Counted from the first letter of the stretch, positions 42,485 through 55,396 are shown. The stretch is DNA of 64,000 nt from Sphingobium ummariense RL-3 (GCF_000447205.1 NZ_AUWY01000112.1:1-64000), one strand, 5' to 3'. Translations and numbers: made by a program. Notes: generated from the sequence alone by a model not told the origin.

Positions 42485-44949
42485 GACAGCAGGTTCGCGT
42501 CCTCGCTCTTTTCCTTGCGGACCTGCAGGAAATAGCGCTGCCCGACCGCATCGGAAAGGGCGAGCAGCCGCGCCTCCGCATTGGCGAGGTCGTCCATCGT
42601 CAGCATGTCGCCAGTCAGCGGTGCCAGTTGCGCGACCAGAGCGCCCGCAAGCCTCTGCGGCTCTTCTGGCATGCCGTCGGCGCGCAGTGTGGGGAGGGCG
42701 GCGATATGCTCTGCGATCCGTGCCGCCTGCCAGGCGATGGAGCGCGGGTTCTGCGGCTCCAGCGCGACGAGATCGCGCACCGGCGCCAGCGAAGGTCCGG
42801 TCAGGTAGCGATTGCGATAGCTGATCTGGCTGTCGCTGAGGTCGAGCAGGATCGACAGGTCGTCATTGCTCGCATTGTCATGGCCGAGCAGCATGGTGAG
42901 GCGGCAGCCGTTGACTGCGCGCTCCATCCGCCGCCCCATGTCGTGGAAGCGCCATCCCTCCGTCCGTCCCATATTCTCCGCCGCCAGTCCCGACAGGGCC
43001 GAGATCCGCTCGATCATGCGAGAGGAGGCGTCGAGGAGCGTTTCCGTCACCGCTCCGTCAAAAGCGGGGAGCGGCAGGCGCACAAGGCGCCAGAAATCGA
43101 TCGCCAGCCGGTCGCGCAGTCCGGCGCCGATTCCTGCCACCGTCGCCATCAGCGCCTGCACGCTGCCCGGCCGCACGCCATCGCCCAGCGCCTGTGCACA
43201 GAGCGGGCCGATCGGCCCGGCGGTCTGCGAAATCGCCCCCCAACGTGCAAGCTGGTCCACCAGCCGCGCCATGGTTGGGGAGGCGACCGCTGGCCCCAGG
43301 TCGACCTCGATCGATCCGCCGACGATCGCCCGGACGATGCGCAGCGTCATGTCCGCCCGCTCGATATAGCGGCCAAGCCAGTAGAGGTTATCCGCTGCCT
43401 TGGCGGGCAGCATGCCGCCGATGCGTCGGATGGCGGGCGAGCCTCCGGATCCCAGCAGCGTGTCGGGGGGTACCGGGCGTCCGTCGATCACGCACATGTC
43501 GGCCGACAGGTCGCCTTCGCCCATCAGCGCAGCGCGGATGTCGCCATGCGCGGCGAGCCGCGCGAAGGCGCCGGGCATAATCCGCCACTGGCCGAGCGAA
43601 TCGCGGGCGACGAAGACTCGCAGGGTGAAGGGCAGCGGCGCAAGCCGCCCGTCGACGATGGCAGGCGTGGTGGACAGCTTCACCACCTCCTGCCCAACAT
43701 AGTCCATCGGGCGCCGGGCGATGCCCTCCAGCAGCGTGGCCCTGCGCGCATCGTCCATCGCGGAACCGGGCAGGAAACGCCGGTCCTGCAGCCCTGCCGC
43801 GTCCTGGTCGAACGCGGAGCCGACGACCAGGTCGCCGATCCGTCCGGTCACATGAGCGCGCTCGGCCGGCTGGCCGCACCACCAGGTCGCGATATTGGGC
43901 AGGATCAGCTCCGCGCCCAGTAGCGCCTTGGCGAGGCGCGGCAGGAAAGCGGCAAAGGCGCGCGATTCGATCACGCCCGCACCCGGCCAGTTCGCGAGCA
44001 TCAGCCCGCCGCGCGCGCAGGCGTCGTACAGGTCGGGCACGCCGATCCGCGATTCCCCGTCGAACGCCAGCGGATCGAGAAAGCGGCTGTCCATCCAGCG
44101 CCAGAGGCCATCAACCCGCTTCAGGCCCTGGATGGTGCGCACAAAGAGCTGACCGTCCGACACAATGAGGTCGTCACCCTCCACCAGAAGCAGGCCGAGA
44201 TAACGGGCGAGATGCGCCTGCTCGGCATAGCTCTGGTTGAAGCGGCCCGGCGTCAGGAGCCCGATGCGGGGGTCGGCACGCACGCAGTCGGCGGCCAGGC
44301 CGCGGCGCAGTTCGTCGAAGAAAGGCGCCAATCGCCGCGTGTTCATCGCGCCCAGCAGGTCGCCGGTGGAGCGGGACAGAGCCAGACGGTTTTCCAGCGC
44401 ATAGCCTACGCCCACCGGGGTCCTCACACGGTCGGCCAGCACGCGCCACTCGCCCGCCGGACCGCGCCCGATATCGGCGGCGTAGAAATGGAGGAAATGG
44501 CCGCGCGGCGGCGGCGTGCCGGTCATCACCCGCCAGTAATGCGGGCTGCCGGCAACGACGCTGGCGGGCAGCTTGCCTTCGCGCACGAGGGATTGCGTGC
44601 TGTAGATGTCGCTGATGACCCGTTCCAGCAGCTCGGCGCGCTGGGCGAGGCCCTGCTCGATATGGCTCCACTCGCGGGCGTCGATGAGCAGGGGCACGGG
44701 ACTGAGCGGCCAGGGCCGTTCCTGTTGGTCGCCGGTCAGGCGGAACGCCATGCCAAGGTCGATCGCCTGGCGCGTGACATTGGCCGCGAGCGCCGCTGGA
44801 TCAGCCTGGCACTGGTCGGACAGGCGATCCAGCATGCCGCACCACCGCTCCGCCATGTCGGGCGCGGCGGCCGCGAACAGGTCGCCCCTTGGCGCCTGCG
44901 CCAGATAGGCGTCGGCCCAGCCCGCCGTCGCCAGCGCGTCCGCCATCAC
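42481..44949 (-). CDS. Circularly permuted ATP-grasp protein fused to an alpha-E domain
   Basis: An 822-residue fusion. Residues about 70-480 form a circularly permuted ATP-grasp type 2 domain ([15 protein letters not shown], then [21 protein letters not shown], ending RVFVARD). Residues about 500-810 form an all-helical alpha-E domain ([20 protein letters not shown], then [20 protein letters not shown]). In many bacteria these are two genes. The set is predicted to make and modify a small peptide or amide conjugate, because ATP-grasp enzymes ligate amines to carboxylates and the transglutaminase would cut or exchange the bond. It is coupled on both sides by ATGA overlaps. Confidence 0.88.
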   Translation of the reverse strand: MMADALATAGWADAYLAQAPRGDLFAAAAPDMAERWCGMLDRLSDQCQADPAALAANVTRQAIDLGMAFRLTGDQQERPWPLSPVPLLIDAREWSHIEQGLAQRAELLERVISDIYSTQSLVREGKLPASVVAGSPHYWRVMTGTPPPRGHFLHFYAADIGRGPAGEWRVLADRVRTPVGVGYALENRLALSRSTGDLLGAMNTRRLAPFFDELRRGLAADCVRADPRIGLLTPGRFNQSYAEQAHLARYLGLLLVEGDDLIVSDGQLFVRTIQGLKRVDGLWRWMDSRFLDPLAFDGESRIGVPDLYDACARGGLMLANWPGAGVIESRAFAAFLPRLAKALLGAELILPNIATWWCGQPAERAHVTGRIGDLVVGSAFDQDAAGLQDRRFLPGSAMDDARRATLLEGIARRPMDYVGQEVVKLSTTPAIVDGRLAPLPFTLRVFVARDSLGQWRIMPGAFARLAAHGDIRAALMGEGDLSADMCVIDGRPVPPDTLLGSGGSPAIRRIGGMLPAKAADNLYWLGRYIERADMTLRIVRAIVGGSIEVDLGPAVASPTMARLVDQLARWGAISQTAGPIGPLCAQALGDGVRPGSVQALMATVAGIGAGLRDRLAIDFWRLVRLPLPAFDGAVTETLLDASSRMIERISALSGLAAENMGRTEGWRFHDMGRRMERAVNGCRLTMLLGHDNASNDDLSILLDLSDSQISYRNRYLTGPSLAPVRDLVALEPQNPRSIAWQAARIAEHIAALPTLRADGMPEEPQRLAGALVAQLAPLTGDMLTMDDLANAEARLLALSDAVGQRYFLQVRKEKSEDANLLS

Positions 44950-47900
44950 AAGCCCGGATGCCGAAAGCGCAGGTCCAGCGTCATCGGAAACTCGCCGGGC
45001 AGTTCGGCGGCAGGGATCTCGACCGCGCCGGGGGTATGGCCATGATCCTGGAAGCGCGCCTTGCGCCGCGACTCTGCTTCATAGGCGTTGATCGGCAGCG
45101 TGTCGTAGTTGCGGCCGCCCGGATGGGCGACATGGTAGACGCAGCCGCCGAGCGACCGGCCGCTCCAGCTGTCGAGCACGTCGAATGTCAGCGGTGCGTT
45201 GACCGGCAGGTTGGGATGCAAGCAGTTGGCCGGCGCCCACGCCTTGTAGCGCACGCCGCCCACTGCCTCCCCCGGTACGCCGGTCGGTGTCATCGGCACG
45301 CGGCGGCCGTTGCAGGCGATGACGTGGCGGCCCGTGACGAGGCCGGTGGCGCGGACCTGCAACCGCTCGGTCGAACTGTCGACATAGCGCACCGTGCCGC
45401 CGATCGCGCCCGTCTCCCCCAGCACGTTCCAGGGCTCGAGCGCATGGGTGATCTCCAGCCCCACGCCGCCCGCATCGACATCGCCATGGACGGGGAAGCG
45501 GAACTGGCGCTGCGCCTCGAACCAGTTGGGGTCGAAATCATATCCCGCGCCGCGCAGGTCCTCCAGCACCTCCAGGAAATCGGCCCAGACGAAATGCGGC
45601 AGCATGAAGCGGTCGTGCAATGCCGTACCCCAGCGCACCAGCCCGCCCTGCTGCGGCTGGCGCCAGAACCAGGCGGTGAGCGCGCGCAGCAGCAGTTGCT
45701 GCACCAGGCTCATCTTCGGTTCGGGCGGCATTTCGAAGCCGCGGAATTCCAGCAGGCCGAGCCGCCCGGTGGGGCCGTCAGGCGAGAACATCTTATCGAT
45801 GCATATCTCGGTGCGATGGGTGTTGCCGGTCACGTCCACCAGCAGGTTGCGCAGCAGCCGGTCGACCAGCCAGGGGGGCGGGATGTCGGCTTCGCCGGGC
45901 GATGGCACCTGCGCCAGCGCGATCTCCAGTTCGTAGAGCCCATCGTGCCGCGCCTCGTCGATGCGCGGTGCCTGGCTGGTCGGGCCGATGAACAGACCCG
46001 AGAAGAGATAGGAAAGCGCGGGATGCCGCTGCCAGTAGAGCACGAAGCTCTTGAGCAGGTCCGGCCGGCGGATGAATGGCGAATCGTTGAGCGTCGGCCC
46101 GCCCAGGACGATATGGTTGCCCCCGCCCGTGCCGATCGAGCGCCCGTCGATCATGAACTTGTCGGCGGTGAGCTGGCACTGCCGGGCAAGAGCGTAAAGC
46201 TCCTCGGTGATCTCGACCGTCTCGTCCCAGCTCGCGGCGGGCTGGATGTTGACCTCGATCACGCCCGGGTCCGGCGTGGCCTTGAGCACCTTGAGCCGCG
46301 GGTCGGGCGGCGGGGCATAACCCTCGATCCGCACCGGGATGCCCGATGCCTGGGCGGCCGCCTCGACTTCGGCGATCAATTCCAGATAGTCCTCGAGCGC
46401 CTGCACCGGCGGCAGGAAGACGGAGAGATAATGGCCGCGTGGCTCGACAGTGACGGCGGTGCGCACCGCGCCCTCTATCATCACCTGCTCGACCCGGTCC
46501 TGCGCGGCCGCGCCACCCTCCGGCCCGGCGACGCGCTGCATCGGCTGGGCCTGCGCCTCTTCCCGGGTTGCCGACTCGGCCGCCTGCACGCGGAAATCGG
46601 GCAGCGGTTCGCGCGGTTCGCTGGTGTCGCGCGGGTGGATATAGGGATATTGGGCCGGCGGCACATAGGGCAGCGATCCCAAGGGGAGGCGATAGCCCAG
46701 CGCCGAATCCCCCGGCACCGCGAACAGGCGCCCGCGCCGCAGCTGCCAGATCTCGCTCTGCCAGCGGGGCGTCGCCACTTTCTGCTGCCAGCGCTGGATC
46801 GGCAGCACATAGCCGACAGGCTGGTCGAGGCCGCGCTCGAAGGTCTTCACCATCCGCGCCCGGGCCTCGGGATCGCTGATCTTCGGGTCTTCCGGGCTGG
46901 TGTTGACCGGCAGCTCGGCTTCCTTGACCGACCAGACCAGCGGGTCTTCATAGACCGGATGGGTGTAGTCGGGTGAAAAGCCCATATGGCCCGCCATCCG
47001 CTCCAGAAAGGCCTGGGCATCCCCCGCCGTCACCGTCCGCGCGCCCTCCGGCGCGTCGTCGGGCGCGATCAGCGCGGTGTCGCGCCAGATCGGGACGCCG
47101 TCCGTGCGCCAGTAGATCGCATAGGCCCAGCGCGGCAGGCTCTCGCCCGGATACCATTTGCCCTGGCCATGGTGCAGCAGGCCACCGGGCGCGAACTTCT
47201 CGCGCAGCAGGCGCACCAGCCGGTCGGCATAGGCGGCCTTGGTGGGTCCCACCGCGTCGCCATTCCACTCGCCCGCCTCGCCGCCATTCTCCGCGACGAA
47301 GGTGGGCTCGCCACCGGTGGTCAGGCGCACGTCCTGCGCCTCCAGGTCAGCGTCGACCCGCGCGCCCAACGCCATCACCGCGTCCCAGCGGGTGTCGGTG
47401 AAAGGCTTGGTGATGCGCACCGCCTCGGCGATGCGGCTGACGCTCATCGCGAAGTGGAAATCGACTTCGGCCGGCTCGGCCATGCCGCTGATCGGTGCAG
47501 CCGAACGATAGTGGGGCGTCGCGCAGAGCGGAATATGCCCCTCCCCCGCAAACATGCCCGACGTCGCATCCAGCGCCACCCAGCCCGCGCCCGGCACATA
47601 GGCCTCGGCCCAGGCATGCAGGTCGACGACGTCCTGGGTCACGCCCTTGGGTCCTTCGATCGGCTCGACATCGGCGACCAGCTGGATCGAATAGCCCGAC
47701 ACGAAGCGCGCCGCGAAGCCCAGCCGGCGCAGCAGCTGCACCTGCAGCCAGGCCGAATCGCGGCACGAGCCGATACCGACCTCCAGCGTTTCCTCGGGCG
47801 ACTGCACGCCCGCCTCCATGCGGATGACATAGCCGATGCGCTGCTGCAGCCGGCGGTTCACCTCGACCAAAAAATCGATGCTCCGCCCGGTGAAGCCCCG

Positions 47901-48299
47901 ATGCTCCTCGACCAGCGCGTCGAACAGCGGGCCCTGGTCCTCGACATCGAAATAGGCGGCGAGGTCGGTCTTCAGCTGCTCGTCATAGGCGAAGGGATAA
48001 TCCTCCGCATAGGGCTCGACGAAGAAGTCGAAAGGGTTGATGATGTCGAGATCGGCGAGCAGGTCGACCTCGATCGAGAAATGATCCACGGGATCGGGAA
48101 AGACCACCCGCGCCAGCCAGTTGCCGTGGGGGTCCTGTTGCCAGTTGAGGAAATGTCCCTTGGGCTCGATCTTGAGCGCATAATTGGGGATTTTCGTCCG
48201 GCTGTGCGGTGCAGGCCGCAGGCGGATGACCTGTGGCCCTAGCCGGATCGGCCGGCTGTAACGATAGGACGTCAGGTGGTGCAGCGCGGCCTTCAACAT
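44946..48299 (-). CDS. Large transglutaminase-like/DUF2126 protein
   Basis: A 1117-residue protein, first gene of its operon. The N-terminal half has a transglutaminase N domain ([22 protein letters not shown]) and core with Cys in [13 protein letters not shown], His in VVDLHAWAE and Asp in [10 protein letters not shown]. The C-terminal half is DUF2126 (for example [20 protein letters not shown]), a domain related to amidoligase/glutamine-synthetase-like folds. An in-frame ATG at 48311 would add four residues; [12 protein letters not shown] is the common family start. The reaction is unknown. Confidence 0.88.
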   Translation of the reverse strand: MLKAALHHLTSYRYSRPIRLGPQVIRLRPAPHSRTKIPNYALKIEPKGHFLNWQQDPHGNWLARVVFPDPVDHFSIEVDLLADLDIINPFDFFVEPYAEDYPFAYDEQLKTDLAAYFDVEDQGPLFDALVEEHRGFTGRSIDFLVEVNRRLQQRIGYVIRMEAGVQSPEETLEVGIGSCRDSAWLQVQLLRRLGFAARFVSGYSIQLVADVEPIEGPKGVTQDVVDLHAWAEAYVPGAGWVALDATSGMFAGEGHIPLCATPHYRSAAPISGMAEPAEVDFHFAMSVSRIAEAVRITKPFTDTRWDAVMALGARVDADLEAQDVRLTTGGEPTFVAENGGEAGEWNGDAVGPTKAAYADRLVRLLREKFAPGGLLHHGQGKWYPGESLPRWAYAIYWRTDGVPIWRDTALIAPDDAPEGARTVTAGDAQAFLERMAGHMGFSPDYTHPVYEDPLVWSVKEAELPVNTSPEDPKISDPEARARMVKTFERGLDQPVGYVLPIQRWQQKVATPRWQSEIWQLRRGRLFAVPGDSALGYRLPLGSLPYVPPAQYPYIHPRDTSEPREPLPDFRVQAAESATREEAQAQPMQRVAGPEGGAAAQDRVEQVMIEGAVRTAVTVEPRGHYLSVFLPPVQALEDYLELIAEVEAAAQASGIPVRIEGYAPPPDPRLKVLKATPDPGVIEVNIQPAASWDETVEITEELYALARQCQLTADKFMIDGRSIGTGGGNHIVLGGPTLNDSPFIRRPDLLKSFVLYWQRHPALSYLFSGLFIGPTSQAPRIDEARHDGLYELEIALAQVPSPGEADIPPPWLVDRLLRNLLVDVTGNTHRTEICIDKMFSPDGPTGRLGLLEFRGFEMPPEPKMSLVQQLLLRALTAWFWRQPQQGGLVRWGTALHDRFMLPHFVWADFLEVLEDLRGAGYDFDPNWFEAQRQFRFPVHGDVDAGGVGLEITHALEPWNVLGETGAIGGTVRYVDSSTERLQVRATGLVTGRHVIACNGRRVPMTPTGVPGEAVGGVRYKAWAPANCLHPNLPVNAPLTFDVLDSWSGRSLGGCVYHVAHPGGRNYDTLPINAYEAESRRKARFQDHGHTPGAVEIPAAELPGEFPMTLDLRFRHPGL

Positions 48300-48397
48300 G
48301 GCTGCGATCAAACGCTACGGATTGTTGCAATGCAATATTCAATTGCAAAACATCGGCGGCAACGGCAAAAATTATTCCATCATGCCGTGGGGGCGCC

Positions 48398-48997
48398 ATG
48401 AATATGCGCAAGGGGGGATTGGTGCCATTCTACGATCTCGACCGCCAGGAACGGATCAGGCTGACGGAGACGGCGATCGCGAAGGGAGAATCGCTTCACT
48501 CGCGATGGATCGCGTTAGAGGCACCCGAAGCCAAGGGCTGGAACGCGCGGGCCGCGGCGGCCGCCGAGTGGCTACAGGGCTATCGCTCTGTTCTGGACCT
48601 GGGTTGCGGAACCATGATCCTGGAACCCCATCTTGCCGACACGGTTCGCTATTATCCCTGCGACATAGTGGCACGTGATGATCGGACGGTTATCTGCGAT
48701 CTCAATCTTGAACCGCCACCTGTGGTCGAAGCAGAGGCCGTCGCCTGCCTCGGCCTCCTCGAATATCTTCACCAACCCCAATCCGTCATGGCCGCGCTCG
48801 CCAAAAATTACCCGATCGCCGTCGTCAGCTACTGCGTTATCGATGCGATGAATCCTTCGAAAGACCGGCGCGCGCATGGCTGGGTCAATGATTTCGATTC
48901 GGTGGGCATCGCCACCATGTTCGAGCAAGCGGGGTGGCATATAGAGCAGCGCAAAGAGCATGGTGCCTTTCAAATGCTCTGGCAATTATCCCGCTGA
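48398..48997 (+). CDS. Putative SAM-dependent methyltransferase
   Basis: A 199-residue protein with a Rossmann-type motif I, SVLDLGCGTMILEP (about residues 63-76), then YYPCDIVARD and an acidic loop AVACLGLLEYLHQP where class I methyltransferases bind the cofactor. The C-terminal half, with SYCVIDAMNPSKDRRAHGWVN, could be the acceptor part; the substrate is unknown. GTG 48422, with AGGGGGG just ahead, is an alternative start that removes eight residues. It is divergent from the DUF2126 operon (99 bases) and convergent with the S9 peptidase. Confidence 0.75.
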   Translation: MNMRKGGLVPFYDLDRQERIRLTETAIAKGESLHSRWIALEAPEAKGWNARAAAAAEWLQGYRSVLDLGCGTMILEPHLADTVRYYPCDIVARDDRTVICDLNLEPPPVVEAEAVACLGLLEYLHQPQSVMAALAKNYPIAVVSYCVIDAMNPSKDRRAHGWVNDFDSVGIATMFEQAGWHIEQRKEHGAFQMLWQLSR

Positions 48998-49011
48998 CGC
49001 AAAACGGGACG

Positions 49012-51111
49012 CTACCGCCCTTCCAGCCGCTGCGAGAAATACACCATCTGCATCGCCTGAAGACGCGCGCCCTGCTCGATGTCGGCATCGCCCGAATGCC
49101 CGCCGGCCGTGTCCTCGTAGAACAGGTAGGGGATGCCATATTCCTTCAGCCGCGCGGCGAACTTGCGGGCGTGCTGCGGCCCCACCCGGTCGTCCTTGGT
49201 GGTCGTCCAGATATAGGGCGTGGGATATTTCTCCCCCTTGCGGATGTTGGCATAGGGCGAAATCTTCTGCAGGAACGCCTTTTCCTCCGGCACCGAGACG
49301 CTGCCATATTCGTCGACCCAGGACGCGCCCGCCGCGATCTGCTCGTAGCGGATCATGTCGAGCAGCGGCACCTGGATCACCACCGCGTTCCAGAGGTCCG
49401 GATGCTGGTTGAACTCCACCCCCATCAGCAGGCCACCATTGGACCCGCCATAGATGCCGAACTTGGCCGGGCTGGACAGCTTGCGCGCGAAGATGTCCTT
49501 CGCCACGGCGGCGAAATCGTCATAGATGATCTGCCGCTTGGTCTTCAGCCCCGCCTCGTGCCAGGTCGGTCCGAACTCGCCGCCGCCGCGGATATTGGCG
49601 AGGACGAAGCTGTTGCCGCGCTCCAGCCACAGCTTGCCGGTGATCGCGGCATAGCTTGGCGTCATCGGTATCTCGAAGCCGCCATAGGCGGTCATGATCG
49701 TCGGCGTGGAACCGTCGGGCTTCATGTCCTTCCGGTGGACGATGAAATAGGGGATCTTGGTCCCGTCGCTCGACGTCGCCTCGAACTGGTCGACGGCGAG
49801 GCCCGTCGCGTCGAAGCGCGCCGGCATCGCCTTGACCTGCCGGGGCGCGGGCGCGGCGGCGTCCATCGCCCAGAGCGTCGTCGGCGCGAGGAAGCCGGCG
49901 ACCGACAGATAGGCCTCATCGCTCTTGTCGGTCGATGCGGCGATGCCGATGGTCGCATTGTCGGGCAGCGCGACCTTCGTCGTGGTCCAGCCGCCAGCGC
50001 CGGGCGCCAGCACCAGCACGCGCCCGCGCACATTGTCGTTGATGCTGAGGATCACGCGGTTCTTCGTTGCCGCGACGCTGTCGATCGACTGGCGAGGCCC
50101 GGGAGCGAACAGGATCGCGGGTTTCAGCGTCTCGCCCGCCTGAAGCGCCTTCAGGGGCACGCTCACCAGCGCGCCGGTCGGTGCGGACACGCCGCCGCTG
50201 GCCCAGGCTTCGCTGAGGCGCACCAGCACCTGACCGTCGACCATGCCCTCGATGCTACTCTTCATGGGCAGCGGCATCTTCTTCAAGCCTTGGGGCGTCA
50301 GCAGCCAGCTCTCATTGCCGAAGAAGGTGACGCCACGATAGAGATAGGCCGCGCGGTTGCCCTGCCCGTCGGAGATCACGCCGGGATAGACGCCGACCTG
50401 GTCGCTCTCCTCGCCGCGATAGATCTCCTTCGCCGCCGACAGCGGCTCGCCGCGCTTCAGCGTCTTCACCTCAAAGGGATAGCCTGACGCGGTCATGCTG
50501 CCTTCGCCCCAGTCGCGCGCCAGCAGGATCGTGTCCTTGTCCAGCCACGCCTCGTTCTGCTTCGACTTGGGAATGTCGAACCCGCCTTTGACGAACTGGC
50601 CGGTCTCCAGGTCGAACTCGCGCAGGCTGACGGCATCCTCGCCGCCGTCGGACAGGTTGAGCAGCGCCAGCCGTTCTTCCGGGTCAAGGATAGTCGCGCC
50701 CTTCCACACCCATTTCTTGCCCTCGGCCTTCGACAGCGCGTCGAGGTCAAGCACGGTGGTCCAGCGCGGCGCGTCGGTCGCATAGTCGGTCTGGCTGGTC
50801 ACCCGCCATATGCCCTGCGGATGGTCGGCGTCGCGCCAGAAATTATAGACCTTGCCACGGATCAGCATCGGCATCGCGATCCGGTCCTTGGCCGATGCGA
50901 TCGCCAGCGCATCGCGGTAATAGCCCTGGTAGCGCGCATCGCTCTGCAAGGTCCCAAGCGTCGCCTTGTTCTCCGCCTCCACCCACTGCATCGCGCGCGG
51001 GCCGGTCCAGTCCTCCAGCCACACATAGGGATCGTCGGCGGAGGCGGCGGAGGGCGGCGCGCCTGCGCCGGTCAGCAGGGCAGCGGAAACCAAGGCGATC
51101 ATCCTTTTCAT
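49012..51111 (-). CDS. Exported S9A prolyl oligopeptidase
   Basis: A 699-residue serine peptidase, probably periplasmic. A signal peptide (MKRMIALVSAALLTGAGAPPSAASA) precedes the seven-blade propeller (starting DPYVWLEDW) and the alpha/beta-hydrolase domain. The triad is Ser557 in IYGGSNGGLLMG, Asp in TTTKDDRVGPQHA and His in GGHSGDADI. The domain order and the motif GGFEIPMTPSY place it in S9A, cleaving short peptides after proline or related residues. It overlaps the small membrane-protein gene upstream by four bases and is third in an HxlR-led operon. Confidence 0.92.
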   Translation of the reverse strand: MKRMIALVSAALLTGAGAPPSAASADDPYVWLEDWTGPRAMQWVEAENKATLGTLQSDARYQGYYRDALAIASAKDRIAMPMLIRGKVYNFWRDADHPQGIWRVTSQTDYATDAPRWTTVLDLDALSKAEGKKWVWKGATILDPEERLALLNLSDGGEDAVSLREFDLETGQFVKGGFDIPKSKQNEAWLDKDTILLARDWGEGSMTASGYPFEVKTLKRGEPLSAAKEIYRGEESDQVGVYPGVISDGQGNRAAYLYRGVTFFGNESWLLTPQGLKKMPLPMKSSIEGMVDGQVLVRLSEAWASGGVSAPTGALVSVPLKALQAGETLKPAILFAPGPRQSIDSVAATKNRVILSINDNVRGRVLVLAPGAGGWTTTKVALPDNATIGIAASTDKSDEAYLSVAGFLAPTTLWAMDAAAPAPRQVKAMPARFDATGLAVDQFEATSSDGTKIPYFIVHRKDMKPDGSTPTIMTAYGGFEIPMTPSYAAITGKLWLERGNSFVLANIRGGGEFGPTWHEAGLKTKRQIIYDDFAAVAKDIFARKLSSPAKFGIYGGSNGGLLMGVEFNQHPDLWNAVVIQVPLLDMIRYEQIAAGASWVDEYGSVSVPEEKAFLQKISPYANIRKGEKYPTPYIWTTTKDDRVGPQHARKFAARLKEYGIPYLFYEDTAGGHSGDADIEQGARLQAMQMVYFSQRLEGR

Positions 51112-51395
51112 ATTGAATTACGTCCCCCGCGATCCGTCATGCGCGCCCGACGATAGCGCCTGCGCAGCAAAGCGCCAGCCACCAGCAGGGGCAAGGCGGT
51201 GAGCGAGGCGGCCAGTCCCAGCAGCAGCGGTGACCAGCCGAAAATGCTGTGCACCCCGAAGGCGGAGGGCAGGATGACAAGCAGCATGCCCAGGGTCAGC
51301 AGCCACAGCCCGTAGCGTCGCGGTCGCACCGCGACCATGCGCATCTCGTGCCGCCATGCCTTGCGCCCGGCTTTTGTCGAAAGGTCGGGCTTCAT
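51108..51395 (-). CDS. Small two-helix membrane protein
   Basis: A 95-residue protein with a basic N-terminus (KAGRKAWRHEMRMVAVRPRR), two transmembrane helices (about 32-50 and 55-77) and a basic tail RRRYRRAR. No family is certain. Its start overlaps the HxlR stop and its stop overlaps the S9A start, both by ATGA, so the three genes are translationally linked. Confidence 0.65.
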   Translation of the reverse strand: MKPDLSTKAGRKAWRHEMRMVAVRPRRYGLWLLTLGMLLVILPSAFGVHSIFGWSPLLLGLAASLTALPLLVAGALLRRRYRRARMTDRGGRNSI

Positions 51396-51781
51396 GCCGC
51401 CTGTTGGGTCCGTGTGGAAAACTCCGCCCGCGCCTTCACAACGTCCGCATAATGATCCTGTATCCAATGGAACATCGGGCCCAGCGCATGTTGCAGCGAT
51501 ATGCCCATCGGCGTCAGCGCATATTCGACATGGGGCGGCACGGTCGCGAAGTCATGGCGGGCGACGAGGCCGTTCGCCTCCAGCGCGCGCAGCGTCTGGG
51601 TCAGCATCTTCTGGCTGATCCCGCCGATCCGGCGCTTCAATGCCCCATTGCGGTTCACCCCCTGCCCGATCACCAGCAGGATCAGCAGGCTCCATCGGTC
51701 GCCGATCAGGTCCAGCAGATCGCGCGAGGGGCAATCGGATTTGCAGGGATCGACCTTTTCCACCCAGTCGGGAACATTCAT
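51392..51781 (-). CDS. HxlR family transcriptional regulator
   Basis: A 129-residue winged-helix regulator. It has CKSDCPSRDLLDLIGDRWSLLIL (split C-x3-C near the N-terminus), IGGISQKMLTQTLRALEANGLV as recognition helix and wing VPPHVEYALTPMGISL. HxlR-type proteins often sense electrophiles or redox stress through a conserved cysteine before the GDRWS motif, which is kept. It is divergent from the flavodoxin-like gene, a classic HxlR target type. ATG 51781 is favoured over 51826 by length. Confidence 0.9.
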   Translation of the reverse strand: MNVPDWVEKVDPCKSDCPSRDLLDLIGDRWSLLILLVIGQGVNRNGALKRRIGGISQKMLTQTLRALEANGLVARHDFATVPPHVEYALTPMGISLQHALGPMFHWIQDHYADVVKARAEFSTRTQQAA

Positions 51782-51800
51782 GGCAGGCACTCCAAGGTGC

Positions 51801-51818
51801 GTACTTAACTTTGAGTAC
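51801..51818. promoter_or_regulatory. Putative HxlR operator
   Basis: GTACT-N8-AGTAC (51801-51805 and 51814-51818), with an outer GTGC/GCAC pair (51797-51800, 51823-51826), lies in the 100-base gap between the divergent hxlR and flavodoxin genes. It resembles the TACT-spacer-AGTA sites of HxlR/DUF24 regulators. Confidence 0.5.
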
Positions 51819-51881
51819 CTATGCACTCATGTCTCCTTCCGCAAGCCGGAAGCGGCCCATCATGCGAAGGGAGTTTTCATC

Positions 51882-52496
51882 ATGAGCAAGGTTGCGATCG
51901 TCTATCATTCGGGTTTCGGTCATGCCGACGTGCTGGCGCATGACGTGGCGCAGGGCGTCACCGACAGCGGCGCCACCGCCGCGCTGCTGCGGATCGAGCC
52001 GGGCCAGGCCGACTTTTCCGATTTCTTCGAGGCGATGGCCGACGCCGACGCGATCGTCTTCGGATCGCCGACCTATATGGGCACGGTGTCCGCGCCGATG
52101 AAGGCGTTCATGGACGCCAGCGCCAAGGTCTATTTCACCAAGCAGTGGAAGGACAAGCTGGGCGCCGCCTTCACCGTTTCGGGCTCACCCTCGGGCGACA
52201 AGCTCAACACGCTGACCTCGCTCGCCATCTTCGCCGCGCAGCACGGCATGCTGTGGATCGGCACCGGGCAGAATCCCGGCAATAACGACGACACCAGCGC
52301 CGCGACCGACGTGGAGAACCGCCTCGGCAGCTTCATCGGCGCGATGGCGCAGGCGGCCAATGATTCGCCGGAGGTGACGCCGAAGGCCGGCGACCGCGCC
52401 ACCGCCCGATCGCTGGGCGCTCGCGTCGCCCGGGCTGCCGCGCGCTGGCGCCGGGGCGCCGATGCGCCCTTGCCGGAGGCCGCGCTTGTAGGCTAA
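51882..52496 (+). CDS. Flavodoxin-fold NAD(P)H quinone reductase-like protein
   Basis: A 204-residue WrbA/flavodoxin-like protein. The FMN phosphate loop is VAIVYHSGFGHADVLA (residues 4-19), followed by VFGSPTYMGTVSAPMKAFMD and FTVSGSPSGDK, which bind the isoalloxazine ring. It likely reduces quinones or azo/nitro compounds and is induced through the adjacent HxlR regulator. It uses ATG 51882 with AAGGGAG ahead. The C-terminal 20 residues are basic and not part of the fold. Confidence 0.85.
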   Translation: MSKVAIVYHSGFGHADVLAHDVAQGVTDSGATAALLRIEPGQADFSDFFEAMADADAIVFGSPTYMGTVSAPMKAFMDASAKVYFTKQWKDKLGAAFTVSGSPSGDKLNTLTSLAIFAAQHGMLWIGTGQNPGNNDDTSAATDVENRLGSFIGAMAQAANDSPEVTPKAGDRATARSLGARVARAAARWRRGADAPLPEAALVG

Positions 52497-52508
52497 GGAC
52501 CAAGGCTA

Positions 52509-52600
52509 TCCCCGGGGGACCGCTCACAGGCGGTTGAGAGGCGGCTGATGTGGCCGCGACCCGCTGAACCTGATCCGGATAAGACCGGCGGAGGGAGGGA
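52509..52600 (+). ncRNA. TPP riboswitch (THI element)
   Basis: The conserved TPP aptamer parts are present: CCCCGGGGG at the 5' side, GGTTGAGAGG (the CUGAGA helix-junction region, here with UUGAGA), then ACCCGCTGAACCTGATCCGGATAAGACCGGCGGAGGGA, split here as CTGAACCTGATCCGGATAA and ACCGGCGGAGGGAGGGA. It lies 65 bases before the first gene of the thiamine operon and would shut the operon at high thiamine pyrophosphate. Confidence 0.93.
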
Positions 52601-52664
52601 CGGCTTGTCATCCGCAATCCGCCCGCCTTCCGCCCATTGAGGCGAAAGGAGGACGAGCGGACAT

Positions 52665-53066
52665 ATGGATACGATTTCCGTCCTGACCCTGCGCCTCGCC
52701 GAGGCGATCGGCCTCTACCTGATCGTGATCGGCATTTCCGGCCTTGCCGGGCCGCAGCGCTGGCGCGCGGTGATGGACGATCTGGAACGCTTGCCCGGCC
52801 TCGTGATGGCGTTCGGCTTTCCGGTGTTCCTGGTCGGCGCCGCGCTCATCCTCATCCACAGCATCTGGCGCGATCCGCTCAGCATCCTGGTCAGCCTGAT
52901 CGGCTATGTCGCGCTCGCGGAGGGCGCGCTGCTGCTGGCCGTGCCCGCGCCGCTGCTGAAGCTCGGCCGCTGGTCGCTGCGCTACATCCGCGGCTGGGCG
53001 ATCGCCTCGATCCTGCTTGGCCTTCTGTTCTTCTATGCAGGCCTTACCGGCCGCGCCACCCTTTGA
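52665..53066 (+). CDS. Four-helix membrane protein under TPP-riboswitch control
   Basis: A 133-residue inner-membrane protein with hydrophobic helices at about 11-29, 48-65, 71-92 and 108-126. It does not match the known thiamine or HMP transporters (ThiT, ThiXYZ, PnuT, CytX) in length or motifs. Its place between the riboswitch and thiC, 12 bases ahead of thiC, predicts a role tied to thiamine or its pyrimidine precursor. The ribosome site AAAGGAGG is unusually far (12 bases) from ATG. Confidence 0.75.
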   Translation: MDTISVLTLRLAEAIGLYLIVIGISGLAGPQRWRAVMDDLERLPGLVMAFGFPVFLVGAALILIHSIWRDPLSILVSLIGYVALAEGALLLAVPAPLLKLGRWSLRYIRGWAIASILLGLLFFYAGLTGRATL

Positions 53067-55351
<2,285 letters not shown>

Positions 55352-55396
55352 TCGAGCGCCCTTGGTCCTTCATGCCAGTGATGTTATAACCCCCGT

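Noticed and set aside
44889..46976. A 695-codon plus-strand frame opposite the DUF2126 gene
   Set aside because: Antisense shadow of a conserved protein; no motifs.
49012..51111. Dipeptidyl peptidase IV assignment for the S9 proteins
   Set aside because: The motif order fits S9A prolyl oligopeptidase for this one and a general S9 assignment for the one at 3188; the specific activity cannot be read from sequence.
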